Shown: in pieces, positions 26,553 to 34,987 of the stretch
Numbering within the stretch: position 1 is the stretch's first letter
How the letters are laid out: each line of letters opens with the position of its first letter
Source of the DNA: Parabacteroides distasonis
GTDB lineage: Bacteria > Bacteroidota > Bacteroidia > Bacteroidales > Tannerellaceae
Direction of reading: 5' to 3'
NCBI GenBank assembly: GCA_021531385.1
Contig: JAFBIR010000021.1
Span: forward strand, 1 to 34,987
Length of the DNA stretch: 34,987 nt
The notes under the pieces: generated by a model
Database searches by the model: none
What the model was told of the DNA's origin: nothing
The model's input: only the letters and a program-made list of their open reading frames with translations
Made by a program: the position numbers and the translations under genes

Positions 26553-26587
26553 GTCGATCCTCCTCTCGGAGGAACTATCAAAGAATA

Positions 26588-26633
26588 TTTCGCTAATTGG
26601 AGAAAATTTTTTAGTCAGTTAGCGAAATTTTTT
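26588..26633 (+). terminator. Terminator after the M28 peptidase gene
   Basis: TTTCGCTAA (26588-26596) pairs with TTAGCGAAA (26619-26627), followed by TTTTTTG. Confidence 0.7.
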
Positions 26634-26718
26634 GTGCCATTCAACTTTTTTGTGGGTAAAAATCGCAATTTCTGATGCGAATTTTGAATTAAAGGCATTT
26701 TGATTATAAATCTTTTTC

Positions 26719-26726
26719 TATCTTTG
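26719..26726 (+). promoter_or_regulatory. -7 box for the susC/susD pair
   Basis: TATCTTTG is an exact -7 match. The ATG of susC lies 111 bases later, leaving a long leader. Such leaders in susC-type operons may hold post-transcriptional control, but none is proved here. Confidence 0.6.
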
Positions 26727-26837
26727 CCCCGAATTGAGTTAAGACGTCTAAATGACGCTGAAATGAATCGAAAAATTAAGAGGTGTATTTCGCCAAAATG
26801 TACTTCTTATTAAAGAAACAATTTTAAAACCATCGTT

Positions 26838-29800
26838 ATGTTGAAAAGATTTAAGCCAGTTAGCTTAATCCTTTGCGCCGGGGCTTTATGTTTAGTGGGC
26901 AGTGCCTATGCGGAGAATGCTCCGATTGCGCAGGGTGTCGCAGTTTCCCAGCAGGATGGGAAGGTGACAGGAACAGTAGAGGATGATTTCGGCCCTGTTG
27001 CCGGCGCTTCTGTTGTGGTAAAAGGTACGACCAATGGTACGATTACCGACATGGACGGTAATTTCTCCTTGGAAGGCGTGAACAAAGGTGACGTGATCCA
27101 GATCTCGTTCATCGGCTATTCAACGATCGAAGTGCCCTACACGGGCGAGCCCTTGGGCACGATCAAGTTAGCCGAGGACACGCAGAAGTTGGATGAGGTT
27201 GTCGTAACTGCATTGGGTATCAAGCGTGAGAAGAAAGCCTTGGGTTATGCCATGCAGGAGGTGAAGGGTGATGCCTTGGTCGCTTCTCGTGAGACCAACT
27301 TGGCCAATGCCTTGACAGGTAAGGTTTCCGGTGTGCAGATCATTCGTTCAAGTAATGGTCCTGGTGGTTCTTCAAAGATCCAGTTGCGTGGTAGTAACTC
27401 TGTGACCGGTTTGAACCAGCCGTTGATCGTGGTCGATGGTGTGCCGATGGATAACTTTACGGGTGCAAGCAACAACGACTACTGGAACCCCTCTACTGAT
27501 ATGGGTAACGGTCTTTCGGATATTAACCCCGAGGATATCGAGTCAATGTCTGTCTTGAAGGGTGCTTCCGCAGCCGCATTGTATGGATCACGTGCAGGTA
27601 ACGGTGTTATCTTGATCACCACGAAGAAGGGTCGCGAGAATCCCGGTTTAGGTATCACGATCTCTGGTTCTATCTCTGCGGAATCTATCTTTATGAAACC
27701 GGATCGCCAGAATGTATTCGGTCAAGGTTCTAACGGTATCTTTGGTGCTCAAGATACAAATAGCTGGGGTCCCAAGATCGAGGGCCAGACGGTAACGAAC
27801 TGGAACAACGAGCAGGAGAAACTGACTTGGTATGACAACGTTGGCAACTTCTTCAACACTGGTATCAATGCGACGGAGAACATTTCTTTTGCGCAGCAAT
27901 ATGGTAAGACACAGGTCTATACCTCAGTAACTCGTATGGATGATGCGTCCAAGATTCCGGGTGCGAAGTTGAATCGTACCAACTTGATGACTCGTGCCGC
28001 ATCTACTTTCGGTAAGGATGACCGTTGGGGTATTGACGCAAAGGTGCAGTACATCAATACAACCGCTACGAACCGTCCTATCTCCGGTGCCCGCTCAGAC
28101 AACTATTTCTACACCATGTTCAGTATGCCGAGTACAGTGGATATTTCTCAATTTGAGGATTGTATCGACCCGGCTACTGGTGCAATGCGTTGGTGGCAAG
28201 ATGGGGCTGGTTTGAACCCCTATTGGGCGAAGGATTACAGCACCAACCAGGACTCTCGTAATCGTTTCTTGCTGAACGGATCATTGACCTATAAATTCAC
28301 TGACTGGTTGCGTGGTGAGATCAAGGCTGGTAGTGATATGTATAACACCGAGACACAGACAAAGTTGTATGCAGGTAGCCCGCTTTCTACGAACGGTCGT
28401 TACAGCTATGGTCTCCAGAAGTTCTACGAGAACAACTACAGCTTTATGTTCACGGCTCAAAAAGACCAGGTGATCGACAAGATTGGCGGTACGGTGACTT
28501 TTGGTGGTAATATGATGCAACGTAAAGCCACTGGTTTGAAGAACAGCTTGGGTACATTGATCGTTCCGGATTGGTTCTGGATGAGCAACGGTGACAAGGG
28601 TGACTTGAGCGTTGAGCAGACTTTGAGCGAGAAGAAGATCAACTCTCTCTATGGTACGATTGGTTTGAACTATGATGGTTGGGTATTTTTGGATGCGACC
28701 TTCCGTAATGACTGGTCTTCCTCTTTGAGCAAGCAAAATCGCTCCTTCTTCTATCCCTCTATCAGCGCATCTTGGGTGTTCAGCGACATGTTCAACAAGA
28801 TGGAGAAGCCGCTTCCCGATTGGTTCACTTACGGTAAGGTTCGTATCTCTTTCGCAGAGGTAGGTAACGATATGGATCCCTATCAGCTGTATAACTCCTA
28901 TAGAGTCGGTTCTGAGGGTAATACAGGTGGTGTGAACGCTGGTTACAGCTCTTCTACCTTATATAATGCTGATGTGAAATCTGAGTTGATTAAGTCTTGG
29001 GAGGCTGGTGCCGAGATCCGCTTCTTGAACAACCGCTTGGGCTTGGATGTAACGTGGTATAAGTCTAACGCAACTCGTCAGTTGCTTAACATCCCGATGA
29101 ACTCCCTCTCTGGTTACACGGCTATGAAGGTGAATGCCGGTAACATTGAGAACCAAGGTGTCGAGATCATGTTGAACGCGACTCCGGTGCAGACGAAAGA
29201 CTTCAATTGGGATATGCAGTTGAACTTCTCTAAGAACAACAACAAGATCATCGAGTTGCTGCCGGGTGAGGAGAATAAGAATATGACCTATACGTTGGGT
29301 GGCTACGATAACCTCTATGTATATGCTGTTTCCGGTGGTAACTACGGTGAGATTTGGGGTACGAAGTTCCAGCGTGTTGAGGAGGGTCAATATGCAGGTA
29401 AGTTGCTGTTGAACTCCGCTGGTTTGCCACAGGGTACCTCAAAGGCTGAGAAGATTGGTGATCAGCAGGCGAAATGCTTGTTGGGTTGGACCAACACCTT
29501 CACTTGGAAGGGTTTCTCTTTGAGCTTCTTGATTGATGGTCGCTTCGGTGGTGACATCTTCTCTGGTACGAATGCGATGTTGCAGCGAAATGGTGTGGCT
29601 GCTTGTACAGTCGTAAATGGTGAGCGTAATAGTTTCATTGTGGATGGTGTGATCGCTGATGGTAACGGTGGCTATGCCCCGAGCACAATCGAGGTAACTC
29701 CGCAGGAGTATTGGACAGCGGTAGCTGGCTCTGGTAACTTAGGTATTGGCGAGGCAAACCTCTATAGCGCAACCAACGTTCGTTTGCGTAACTTGGCATT

Positions 29801-30014
29801 GAACTACTCCTTCAGCAAGAAGCAGTTGGAGAAGACCCCGCTCCAGCAGTTGAAGTTGGGTGTTTCCTGCAACAACGTATGGATGATTTATAGTGACATG
29901 AATGGTGTGGATCCGGAATCAGTGTTTGCAACAGCAACCAATGCGACCGGTTTTGAGAATGCCGGTTCTCCGACATCACGTACCTTCTTGTTTAATGTAA
30001 CACTTGGTTTCTAA
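26838..30014 (+). CDS. SusC/RagA family TonB-linked outer-membrane transporter
   Basis: The 1058-residue protein imports glycans through the outer membrane together with SusD. It has a signal peptide (about 1-25), a carboxypeptidase-regulatory-like domain (about 43-118; VTGTVEDDFGPVAGASVVVK and TITDMDGNFSLEGV) and a TonB-box region (LDEVVVTALGIKREKKALGY). The plug follows, with VSGVQIIRSSNGPGGSSKIQ, and then a large beta barrel ending in TFLFNVTLGF. The size and order are typical. No N-terminal STN-like sigma-signalling domain is seen, so control by an anti-sigma partner is unlikely. It is followed by susD after 12 bases. Confidence 0.96.
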   Translation: MLKRFKPVSLILCAGALCLVGSAYAENAPIAQGVAVSQQDGKVTGTVEDDFGPVAGASVVVKGTTNGTITDMDGNFSLEGVNKGDVIQISFIGYSTIEVPYTGEPLGTIKLAEDTQKLDEVVVTALGIKREKKALGYAMQEVKGDALVASRETNLANALTGKVSGVQIIRSSNGPGGSSKIQLRGSNSVTGLNQPLIVVDGVPMDNFTGASNNDYWNPSTDMGNGLSDINPEDIESMSVLKGASAAALYGSRAGNGVILITTKKGRENPGLGITISGSISAESIFMKPDRQNVFGQGSNGIFGAQDTNSWGPKIEGQTVTNWNNEQEKLTWYDNVGNFFNTGINATENISFAQQYGKTQVYTSVTRMDDASKIPGAKLNRTNLMTRAASTFGKDDRWGIDAKVQYINTTATNRPISGARSDNYFYTMFSMPSTVDISQFEDCIDPATGAMRWWQDGAGLNPYWAKDYSTNQDSRNRFLLNGSLTYKFTDWLRGEIKAGSDMYNTETQTKLYAGSPLSTNGRYSYGLQKFYENNYSFMFTAQKDQVIDKIGGTVTFGGNMMQRKATGLKNSLGTLIVPDWFWMSNGDKGDLSVEQTLSEKKINSLYGTIGLNYDGWVFLDATFRNDWSSSLSKQNRSFFYPSISASWVFSDMFNKMEKPLPDWFTYGKVRISFAEVGNDMDPYQLYNSYRVGSEGNTGGVNAGYSSSTLYNADVKSELIKSWEAGAEIRFLNNRLGLDVTWYKSNATRQLLNIPMNSLSGYTAMKVNAGNIENQGVEIMLNATPVQTKDFNWDMQLNFSKNNNKIIELLPGEENKNMTYTLGGYDNLYVYAVSGGNYGEIWGTKFQRVEEGQYAGKLLLNSAGLPQGTSKAEKIGDQQAKCLLGWTNTFTWKGFSLSFLIDGRFGGDIFSGTNAMLQRNGVAACTVVNGERNSFIVDGVIADGNGGYAPSTIEVTPQEYWTAVAGSGNLGIGEANLYSATNVRLRNLALNYSFSKKQLEKTPLQQLKLGVSCNNVWMIYSDMNGVDPESVFATATNATGFENAGSPTSRTFLFNVTLGF

Positions 30015-30026
30015 TTATTTAATTGC

Positions 30027-31985
30027 ATGAACACGATGAAAAAATTGAATCATATATTCTTCGGCTTGGCAATGGGTGCTGCCCTTGTGGGTATTACTAC
30101 CTCTTGCGACGACTTTGAGGAGATCAACGTCGATCCTTCTGTCGCAGGTGTGGAAGTGGTCAAGCCTTATTACGCATTGAACGCTGCAATAGTCAATGCG
30201 CAGCAAGATCCGCATATCCATGAGCGTATCTTCGTCTATAACTGGGCGAGTGCGGCACGTATATCAGGAGATATGGGTTTCCTGAATTTAGGACGCTATG
30301 ATGATAGTTATAACAATGACTATTTAAACAGTTACATCACTGACTGGATCAAACGTGCCTCTTTGGCGATTGATATAGCGAATGAGCAAGCAGGTTCGTT
30401 GACCAATGATCATGACATCGCTTTCAATAATAATGTGAAGTCGTTCGCTCGCATTTGGCGTGCTTGTTTGATCGCTGAGTTTGTAAACAACTTTGGTCCC
30501 TATCCATTGGATGCTTTCCAGGGTGAGACGCCTAATTTCAGCAGCGAGAAGGATTGTTTCGATTTTATCCTTGCTGAGTTGAAAGAGGCTACCGGACAGA
30601 TCAACACCAGCGTAGAGCCGACAGGTACGGAGGCTAAGTGTGATCCCGCATACGGTTATGACGCAGCGAAGTGGCAAAAGTTTGGTAACACCTTGCGTAT
30701 GCGTTATGCGATGCAGCTCTCTAACGTTGATCCGGCTAAGGCACAATCTGAGTTTGAGGATGCCGCTCGTGGTCCGATCATCACGACTTTGGACGATATG
30801 TTTAAGGTGAAGGAGTATGACCAATGGAACGCTTGGGCAGGCGTTTATTCTCGTAGCTGGAATAGAGTGGTGCTTTCATCTACCATGTCTAATCTGTTGG
30901 TTGGTTTGGGCGGTATCCCGGTAGCGGAGCAGCGTCCCGACTTGGCTGAATACACGAAAGACATGAACTATATGGGTTTGAAGTTTGATCAACACTATGA
31001 TGAGAACACCGATAACCCCACAAAGCAGTTCTGGATGGATGGTATTCCTGCCAATATCGACCCACGTGGTTTGAAGGTATGGATGATGCCGAACGATACG
31101 AAGGCAGAGAATTTCACAGATAAGGGTTCTGTCAGTGGACATGATCAATACGCTCTGTTAGATTCAGAGGGTAAGGACTTAGTGAAGATTGATGCCCAGC
31201 TTACATGGAACTATTTTCCTGTAGGTCAGCGTTCAGCTTGGTCAAAGAAGGTGGCTCAGAATCCTCTGCTTTCTCAATCAGCAGGTCAGACGGCTACTTT
31301 GACATTGTTAGGTAAGCAGTATCGTGACGCTTCCGGCTCTCGTATTTGGGCGGCTCCTTGGGAGGCACAGTTCCTGTTGGCAGAGGCAGCCCTCTATGGT
31401 TGGAACGTAGGTGTTTCTGCACAGGCAGCTTACGAGGCAGGTGTGAAGGTGAGCTTCGAGCACCACGGTGTGAGCCAGTTCGTAGATGCGTACTTGAACT
31501 CTGAGGATTACAACCGTGTTGGTACTTCTGTGAAGTTTACGCATACCACAGAGCCGACTAACATGACGGTAAACTATGTGGATGGTTATACCAACGAGGC
31601 GAAAACTATGACTTACCAGTACCCGGATGCAAGTAAGCTCCTTTACAAGGGTAAGAAGTTGAACGACCAGTTGACGAAAATCATCACGCAGAAGTATATC
31701 GCCCAGACACCGTATGGCGCATTGGAGATGTGGACGGATCACCGTCGTTTGGGCTTGCCATTCTTCGATATTCCGGCTAATAGCTCAATCTTTACGGGTA
31801 CAGATATGGAGAATACTTGGACTCCGACGACCTATCAGTCAGGTCAGAAGGCTAATGTTTATCCGCAACGTCTGCGCTATCCGACCAGTTTGAAGAATGC
31901 GGATCCGAATGGTTACGCGACAGCGATCCAGTTGCTCGGTGGTGAGGATGTAACGATCTCTCCGCTTTGGTGGGCACAACATTAA
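30027..31985 (+). CDS. SusD/RagB family glycan-binding lipoprotein
   Basis: The 652-residue surface lipoprotein is the lid of the SusC channel. The lipobox is GITTSC (Cys27), followed by DDFEEINVDPSVAG, the usual start of SusD-like proteins. The family helix-rich fold shows in FARIWRACLIAEFVNNFGPY and WAAPWEAQFLLAEAALYGWN. The length is larger than canonical SusD (about 550), matching the SusD-like subfamily of longer members. The start at 30027 or 30036 (third codon later) is equally possible. It is co-transcribed with susC. Confidence 0.93.
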   Translation: MNTMKKLNHIFFGLAMGAALVGITTSCDDFEEINVDPSVAGVEVVKPYYALNAAIVNAQQDPHIHERIFVYNWASAARISGDMGFLNLGRYDDSYNNDYLNSYITDWIKRASLAIDIANEQAGSLTNDHDIAFNNNVKSFARIWRACLIAEFVNNFGPYPLDAFQGETPNFSSEKDCFDFILAELKEATGQINTSVEPTGTEAKCDPAYGYDAAKWQKFGNTLRMRYAMQLSNVDPAKAQSEFEDAARGPIITTLDDMFKVKEYDQWNAWAGVYSRSWNRVVLSSTMSNLLVGLGGIPVAEQRPDLAEYTKDMNYMGLKFDQHYDENTDNPTKQFWMDGIPANIDPRGLKVWMMPNDTKAENFTDKGSVSGHDQYALLDSEGKDLVKIDAQLTWNYFPVGQRSAWSKKVAQNPLLSQSAGQTATLTLLGKQYRDASGSRIWAAPWEAQFLLAEAALYGWNVGVSAQAAYEAGVKVSFEHHGVSQFVDAYLNSEDYNRVGTSVKFTHTTEPTNMTVNYVDGYTNEAKTMTYQYPDASKLLYKGKKLNDQLTKIITQKYIAQTPYGALEMWTDHRRLGLPFFDIPANSSIFTGTDMENTWTPTTYQSGQKANVYPQRLRYPTSLKNADPNGYATAIQLLGGEDVTISPLWWAQH

Positions 31986-32021
31986 GTTTAGATAGCGTTG
32001 CTTGAACGCATCGCAAGTAGT

Positions 32022-32062
32022 AAAAAAACCGGGGGACGGACTTGTTTCTCTCCCGGTTTTTT
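32022..32062 (+). terminator. Terminator after susD
   Basis: AAAAAACCGGG (32023-32033) pairs with CCCGGTTTTTT (32052-32062), giving a hairpin with a built-in T run. Confidence 0.8.
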
Positions 32063-32072
32063 CGTCAAGAAT

Positions 32073-32216
32073 CATTGCTCATCGCAGTGAAAATCATTGC
32101 CCATCGTTTCCAAAAACTACGGGCAATGCTCCAAAAAACTATGGGCAACGAAAAAGAAAATTATGGGCAATGTTTTTCAAAACCATCGGCAATGTTTTTT
32201 GACGCTATGGGCAACA
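32073..32216. repeat. Seven 10-base units at exact 22-bp spacing
   Basis: The core ATGGGCAATG, or a variant, appears on the plus strand at 32119, 32141, 32163, 32185 and 32207, each start exactly 22 bases from the next. The inverted form CATTGCCCAT (32095) and CATTGCTCAT (32073) precede them, also 22 apart. Between units the bases are A/T-rich and not conserved. Twenty-two is not a multiple of three, so the array does not code. It lies between the susD terminator and the GH20 gene and could be a stacked binding array or an RNA-level switch. Confidence 0.85.
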
Positions 32217-32245
32217 TTATTTACAGCTAATATAGATATAAAGTT

Positions 32246-34567
32246 ATGAATAACATAGTTCGAAATTTATGGGGCTTGGTGTTAAGTGCTGGGCTCGTGG
32301 CTTGCTCGGGAACAACCGTGCAGGGTGATTATCAAGTGGTGCCGTTACCACAGGAGGTGACGGTGACAGAGGGAAGCGCTTTTGTGCTGAACGCTGGTGT
32401 CAAGATCTATTATCCGGCTGGGAATAGTGAGATGGCGGCTAATGCGCAATTCCTCTCCGATTATGTGAAGGAGTTGACAGGCTTCGGACTCACGGCCGCT
32501 GAGGGTGAGGGCAAAGGCATTGTCTTGGCTTTGGATAGCTCGATTGACAATCCAGAAGGCTACCGGATGCAGGTGGATGGCAAGCAGATCACGATTACGG
32601 GTGCTACGCCGGCGGGTGTTTTCTATGGTATCCAGACGTTGCGTAAGTCTATTCCGGCGAATGCGGAGGGAGCGAATGTCTCGCTGCCTGCTGCGACAAT
32701 CAACGATGCACCCCGCTTTGGCTATCGAGGTATGATGCTCGATGTGGGTCGTCATTACATCACACCTGATTCGGTGAAGCAATTCATCGACATGTTGGCA
32801 TTGCATAACATGAACCGGATGCACTGGCACTTGAGCGAGGATCAGGGCTGGCGCATCGAGATCAAGCAATATCCTGAGCTGACTCAGATCGGCTCGAAGC
32901 GTAAGGAGACCGTGATTGGTCGCAACAGTGGCCAGTATGATGGCAAACCTTACGAGGGTTTCTACACGCAGGAGCAGGTGAAGGAGATCATCGCCTATGC
33001 GGCAGAACGCTACATCACGATCATTCCGGAGATTGACCTGCCCGGTCATCAGTTGGCAGCTTTGGCTACCTATCCGGAGTTGGGTTGTACGGGTGGCCCG
33101 TATGAGGTATGGACCCAATGGGGTGTGTCTGACGATGTGATCTGTGCCGGCAACGATAAGGCGTTAGAGTTCTTGCAGAATGTGCTGGGTGAGATCATCG
33201 ATCTCTTCCCCTCAGAGTATATCCATGTGGGTGGTGACGAGTGCCCGAAGGTGCGTTGGAAGAGCTGCCCGAAGTGCCAGGCTCGTATCAAGGCATTGGG
33301 CATCAAAGGCGACAGCAAGCATACCGCGGAGGAGTATCTGCAGAGCTACGTGATCAACCGCATGGAGCAATATGTGGAGAGCCGTGGTCGTCACATCATC
33401 GGTTGGGATGAGACGTTGGAGGGCGGTTTGGCTCCCAACGCTACGGTGATGAGCTGGCGTGGTATGGGTGGCGGCATCGAGGCGGCCAAGCAACACCACA
33501 ATGTGATCATGACCCCCAATACCTATGTCTATTTCGACTACTATCAATCAGCCGACACGGAGCATGAGCCGTTGGCCATCGGAGGTTACCTGCCTTTGGA
33601 GAAGGTCTATAGCTTTGAGCCGGTGCCTGCTTCCCTCACACCAGAGGAGCAGAAGTATATCATTGGTGCGCAGGCGAATCTTTGGACGGAGTATATGCCG
33701 ACCTTCCGTCAAGTACAATACATGGTGTTGCCACGTATGGATGCCTTGGCTGAGGTGCAATGGACCGCTCCCGAGAAGAAAGACTATCAAAATTTCTTGC
33801 CTCGTGTGGTACGCATGACTGAGTTGTATGATCGGTTGGATTACAACTATGCGAAACATATCTTCGATGTGAATGCGGTGTTGGAGCCGAACACGGAGAA
33901 GGGTGCGCTGACCGTGACACTTTCTAAATTTGGAAAGGGAGACATTTATTATACAACGGATGGTACAGAGCCAACTACCGCTTCGGCGAAATATGAGGCA
34001 CCGGTGGAGATCACGGCAAACGCTGATTTCAAGGCGCAAGTGATCCGTCCCGATGGCAGCAAGAGCCGTCTTTTCGGGGAGCAGGTTACTTTCAACAAGG
34101 CGACGATGAAACCGATCACGTTGAAAGAGGAGCCGAGCCGTGGCTATCAGTTCAACGGTGCGCCGGCTTTGGCGGATGGCTTGCATGGAAACGAGAACTA
34201 CAAGACCGGTCGTTGGTTGGGCTTCCAAGGCAAGGATGTGGATGCAACGATCGACTTGAAGGAGCCGATGGAGATTAGTAAGGTCTCTTTCAACACCAAC
34301 GTGGTGAAGGGCGACTGGATCATGGGTGCTTCGAATGTCAAGGTGAAGGTCTCTGACGATGGCCAGACCTTTACAGAGGTGGTGAATCAGCCGATCGCCA
34401 TATTGAAGCAGACCGACAAGGATGGACTCTATCCGCAGGAGGTGACTTTCGCACTGCAGAAGGCGCGCTATGTGGAGGTGATCATCAGTGGCTGCAAGTT
34501 GCCGGTATGGCATGGTGGCGCAAGTGCTCCCGCCTTCCTGTTTGTAGATGAGATTGGCGTTGAGTAA
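32246..34567 (+). CDS. GH20 beta-N-acetylhexosaminidase lipoprotein
   Basis: The 773-residue lipoprotein (lipobox LVAC, Cys20) cleaves terminal GlcNAc or GalNAc from glycans. It has a GH20b-type N-terminal domain (about 27-150), then the catalytic barrel with YRGMMLDVGRHYITPDSVKQ and the catalytic Asp-Glu pair in HVGGDECPKVRWK (D331, E332), plus GWDETLEGG and WTEYMP. A small chitobiase-like domain with YYTTDGTEPTT and a C-terminal discoidin-like (F5/8) domain of about 130 residues follow. It sits downstream of SusC/SusD and the 22-bp array. The substrate is probably host N-glycan or mucin, which is an inference. Confidence 0.94.
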   Translation: MNNIVRNLWGLVLSAGLVACSGTTVQGDYQVVPLPQEVTVTEGSAFVLNAGVKIYYPAGNSEMAANAQFLSDYVKELTGFGLTAAEGEGKGIVLALDSSIDNPEGYRMQVDGKQITITGATPAGVFYGIQTLRKSIPANAEGANVSLPAATINDAPRFGYRGMMLDVGRHYITPDSVKQFIDMLALHNMNRMHWHLSEDQGWRIEIKQYPELTQIGSKRKETVIGRNSGQYDGKPYEGFYTQEQVKEIIAYAAERYITIIPEIDLPGHQLAALATYPELGCTGGPYEVWTQWGVSDDVICAGNDKALEFLQNVLGEIIDLFPSEYIHVGGDECPKVRWKSCPKCQARIKALGIKGDSKHTAEEYLQSYVINRMEQYVESRGRHIIGWDETLEGGLAPNATVMSWRGMGGGIEAAKQHHNVIMTPNTYVYFDYYQSADTEHEPLAIGGYLPLEKVYSFEPVPASLTPEEQKYIIGAQANLWTEYMPTFRQVQYMVLPRMDALAEVQWTAPEKKDYQNFLPRVVRMTELYDRLDYNYAKHIFDVNAVLEPNTEKGALTVTLSKFGKGDIYYTTDGTEPTTASAKYEAPVEITANADFKAQVIRPDGSKSRLFGEQVTFNKATMKPITLKEEPSRGYQFNGAPALADGLHGNENYKTGRWLGFQGKDVDATIDLKEPMEISKVSFNTNVVKGDWIMGASNVKVKVSDDGQTFTEVVNQPIAILKQTDKDGLYPQEVTFALQKARYVEVIISGCKLPVWHGGASAPAFLFVDEIGVE

Positions 34568-34578
34568 TACTTAGCAAG

Positions 34579-34615
34579 TGAGGGTGTATCAATCAATTCT
34601 TTTGATGCACCCTCA
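34579..34615 (+). terminator. Terminator after the GH20 gene
   Basis: TGAGGGTGTATCAA (34579-34592) pairs with TTGATGCACCCTCA (34602-34615), 13 of 14 positions, followed by an A/T-rich stretch. Confidence 0.75.
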
Positions 34616-34644
34616 TGATTATTATATTTTCAAAACCTATTTCT

Positions 34645-34902
34645 ATGATTCCAGAAGGCAATACTTTAGATGAAATCAAGCGAAGAGCACAAATTATTCG
34701 AGATTTCTATCGTGAATGGAAAGCCAAGAACCCTTCGCAGCGAAAAACTAAACCAGTCAATAAGAACCAACAACCATTTGAACGTATGTTGATTATGGAA
34801 TATAAGTTGGTGGGCATCGGCACAGTGAAGATGACAGTAGGTGTTCGTCGGAGAACACAAGAGAAGGTTCAGTATTGTATTACGGCGATTACTAACAAGT
34901 AA
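34645..34902 (+). CDS. Small Bacteroidales-type hypothetical protein
   Basis: From ATG at 34645 (MIPEGNTLDEIKRRAQIIRD) this is an 85-residue protein. The C-terminal half (ERMLIMEYKLVGIGTVKMTV, then GVRRRTQEKVQYCITAI) is strand-rich and reads like a small family often seen in Bacteroides and Parabacteroides, whose members are usually longer in the middle. Here a short linker (QRKTKPVNKNQQ) joins the two parts, so an internal deletion is possible. No function is known. The ATG at 34615 sits in the GH20 terminator hairpin, so the later start is preferred. Confidence 0.55.
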   Translation: MIPEGNTLDEIKRRAQIIRDFYREWKAKNPSQRKTKPVNKNQQPFERMLIMEYKLVGIGTVKMTVGVRRRTQEKVQYCITAITNK

Positions 34903-34904
34903 AA

Positions 34905-34937
34905 GAAGGTGTGTCAAAATGCACGCCTTCTTTTTTT
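34905..34937 (+). terminator. Terminator after the small gene
   Basis: GAAGGTGTG pairs with CACGCCTTC (34922-34930), followed by seven T. Confidence 0.8.
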
Positions 34938-34942
34938 ATGCA

Positions 34943-34974
34943 CAAAGCCCCGACTTTCACAAGCTGGGGCTTTG
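34943..34974. terminator. Second terminator-like hairpin near the right edge
   Basis: CAAAGCCCC (34943-34951) pairs with GGGGCTTTG (34966-34974). The A-rich side suits a leftward transcript from a gene beyond the window. Confidence 0.6.
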
Positions 34975-34987
34975 TTATTACCTAAAG

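Noticed and set aside
32073-32216. CRISPR array
   Set aside because: The conserved part is 10 bases, spacers are only 12 bases and two units are inverted; no cas genes are near.
32002-32230. Two overlapping plus-strand frames of 66 and 62 residues across the 22-bp array
   Set aside because: The 22-base period is not a multiple of three, the frames include the susD terminator, and the translations repeat no consistent peptide.
33548-34513. Minus-strand frame of 321 residues
   Set aside because: It is antisense to the GH20 gene and shows no recognisable domain.

Overview
The window looks like chromosome from a Bacteroidales bacterium, most likely Parabacteroides or a close relative in the Tannerellaceae. 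The evidence is direct: many genes are preceded by the Bacteroidota -7 box TAnnTTTG, and there is a SusC/SusD outer-membrane pair, a GH20 hexosaminidase lipoprotein, and a zapA-rny neighbourhood. The genus is an inference from protein style, not from a search.

Positions 1 to about 8.28 kb are an integrated mobile element, probably one end of a temperate prophage. A tightly packed leftward operon (5292 down to 1) has mostly 4-base overlaps or tiny gaps. It encodes small membrane and coiled-coil proteins, a DUF4406 nucleoside-deoxyribosyltransferase-like protein, a PAPS-reductase-family PP-loop protein, a radical SAM protein, and a DUF2829 protein related to the Thoeris anti-defence protein Tad2. 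Three small proteins share a cysteine-rich N-terminal module. To the right, 5.3-5.8 kb carries no convincing gene but holds three tRNA-like T-arm hairpins. Next come an excisionase-like HTH gene (leftward), a divergent control region with candidate operators, an S24-family CI/LexA-like repressor (rightward) and a DEDDh exonuclease-BRCT protein. No integrase, capsid or terminase gene is in view, so the element continues to the left. Its right boundary is probably near a tRNA-3'-end-like sequence and terminator at 8252-8321.

Positions 8.4 to 25.4 kb are ordinary core chromosome: two envelope proteins, a NahK-like sugar kinase, pgk (convergent), a thioredoxin-like lipoprotein with nnr, and hpt-adk-obg-pgeF-B3/4 in one direction. 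A small winged-helix gene follows, then a coiled-coil (ZapB-like)-zapA pair and rny. An LTA-synthase-type phosphotransferase and an ABC-F ATPase are paired on the minus strand. The second ATPase site of the ABC-F protein appears degenerate.

Positions 25.5 to 35 kb hold an M28 peptidase, a SusC/SusD pair and a GH20 beta-N-acetylhexosaminidase, plausibly a small polysaccharide-utilisation locus for GlcNAc/GalNAc-containing host glycans. The NahK-like kinase at 10.1 kb could feed the released hexosamine into UDP-sugar metabolism. Between susD and the GH20 gene lies an unusual array of seven 10-bp units spaced at exactly 22 bp, the first two inverted. A small Bacteroidales-type hypothetical gene and two terminators close the window. 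The strongest candidates for something undescribed are the 22-bp array, the tRNA-like hairpins, the Cys-module/DUF2829 fusion, and the radical SAM plus PP-loop pair.
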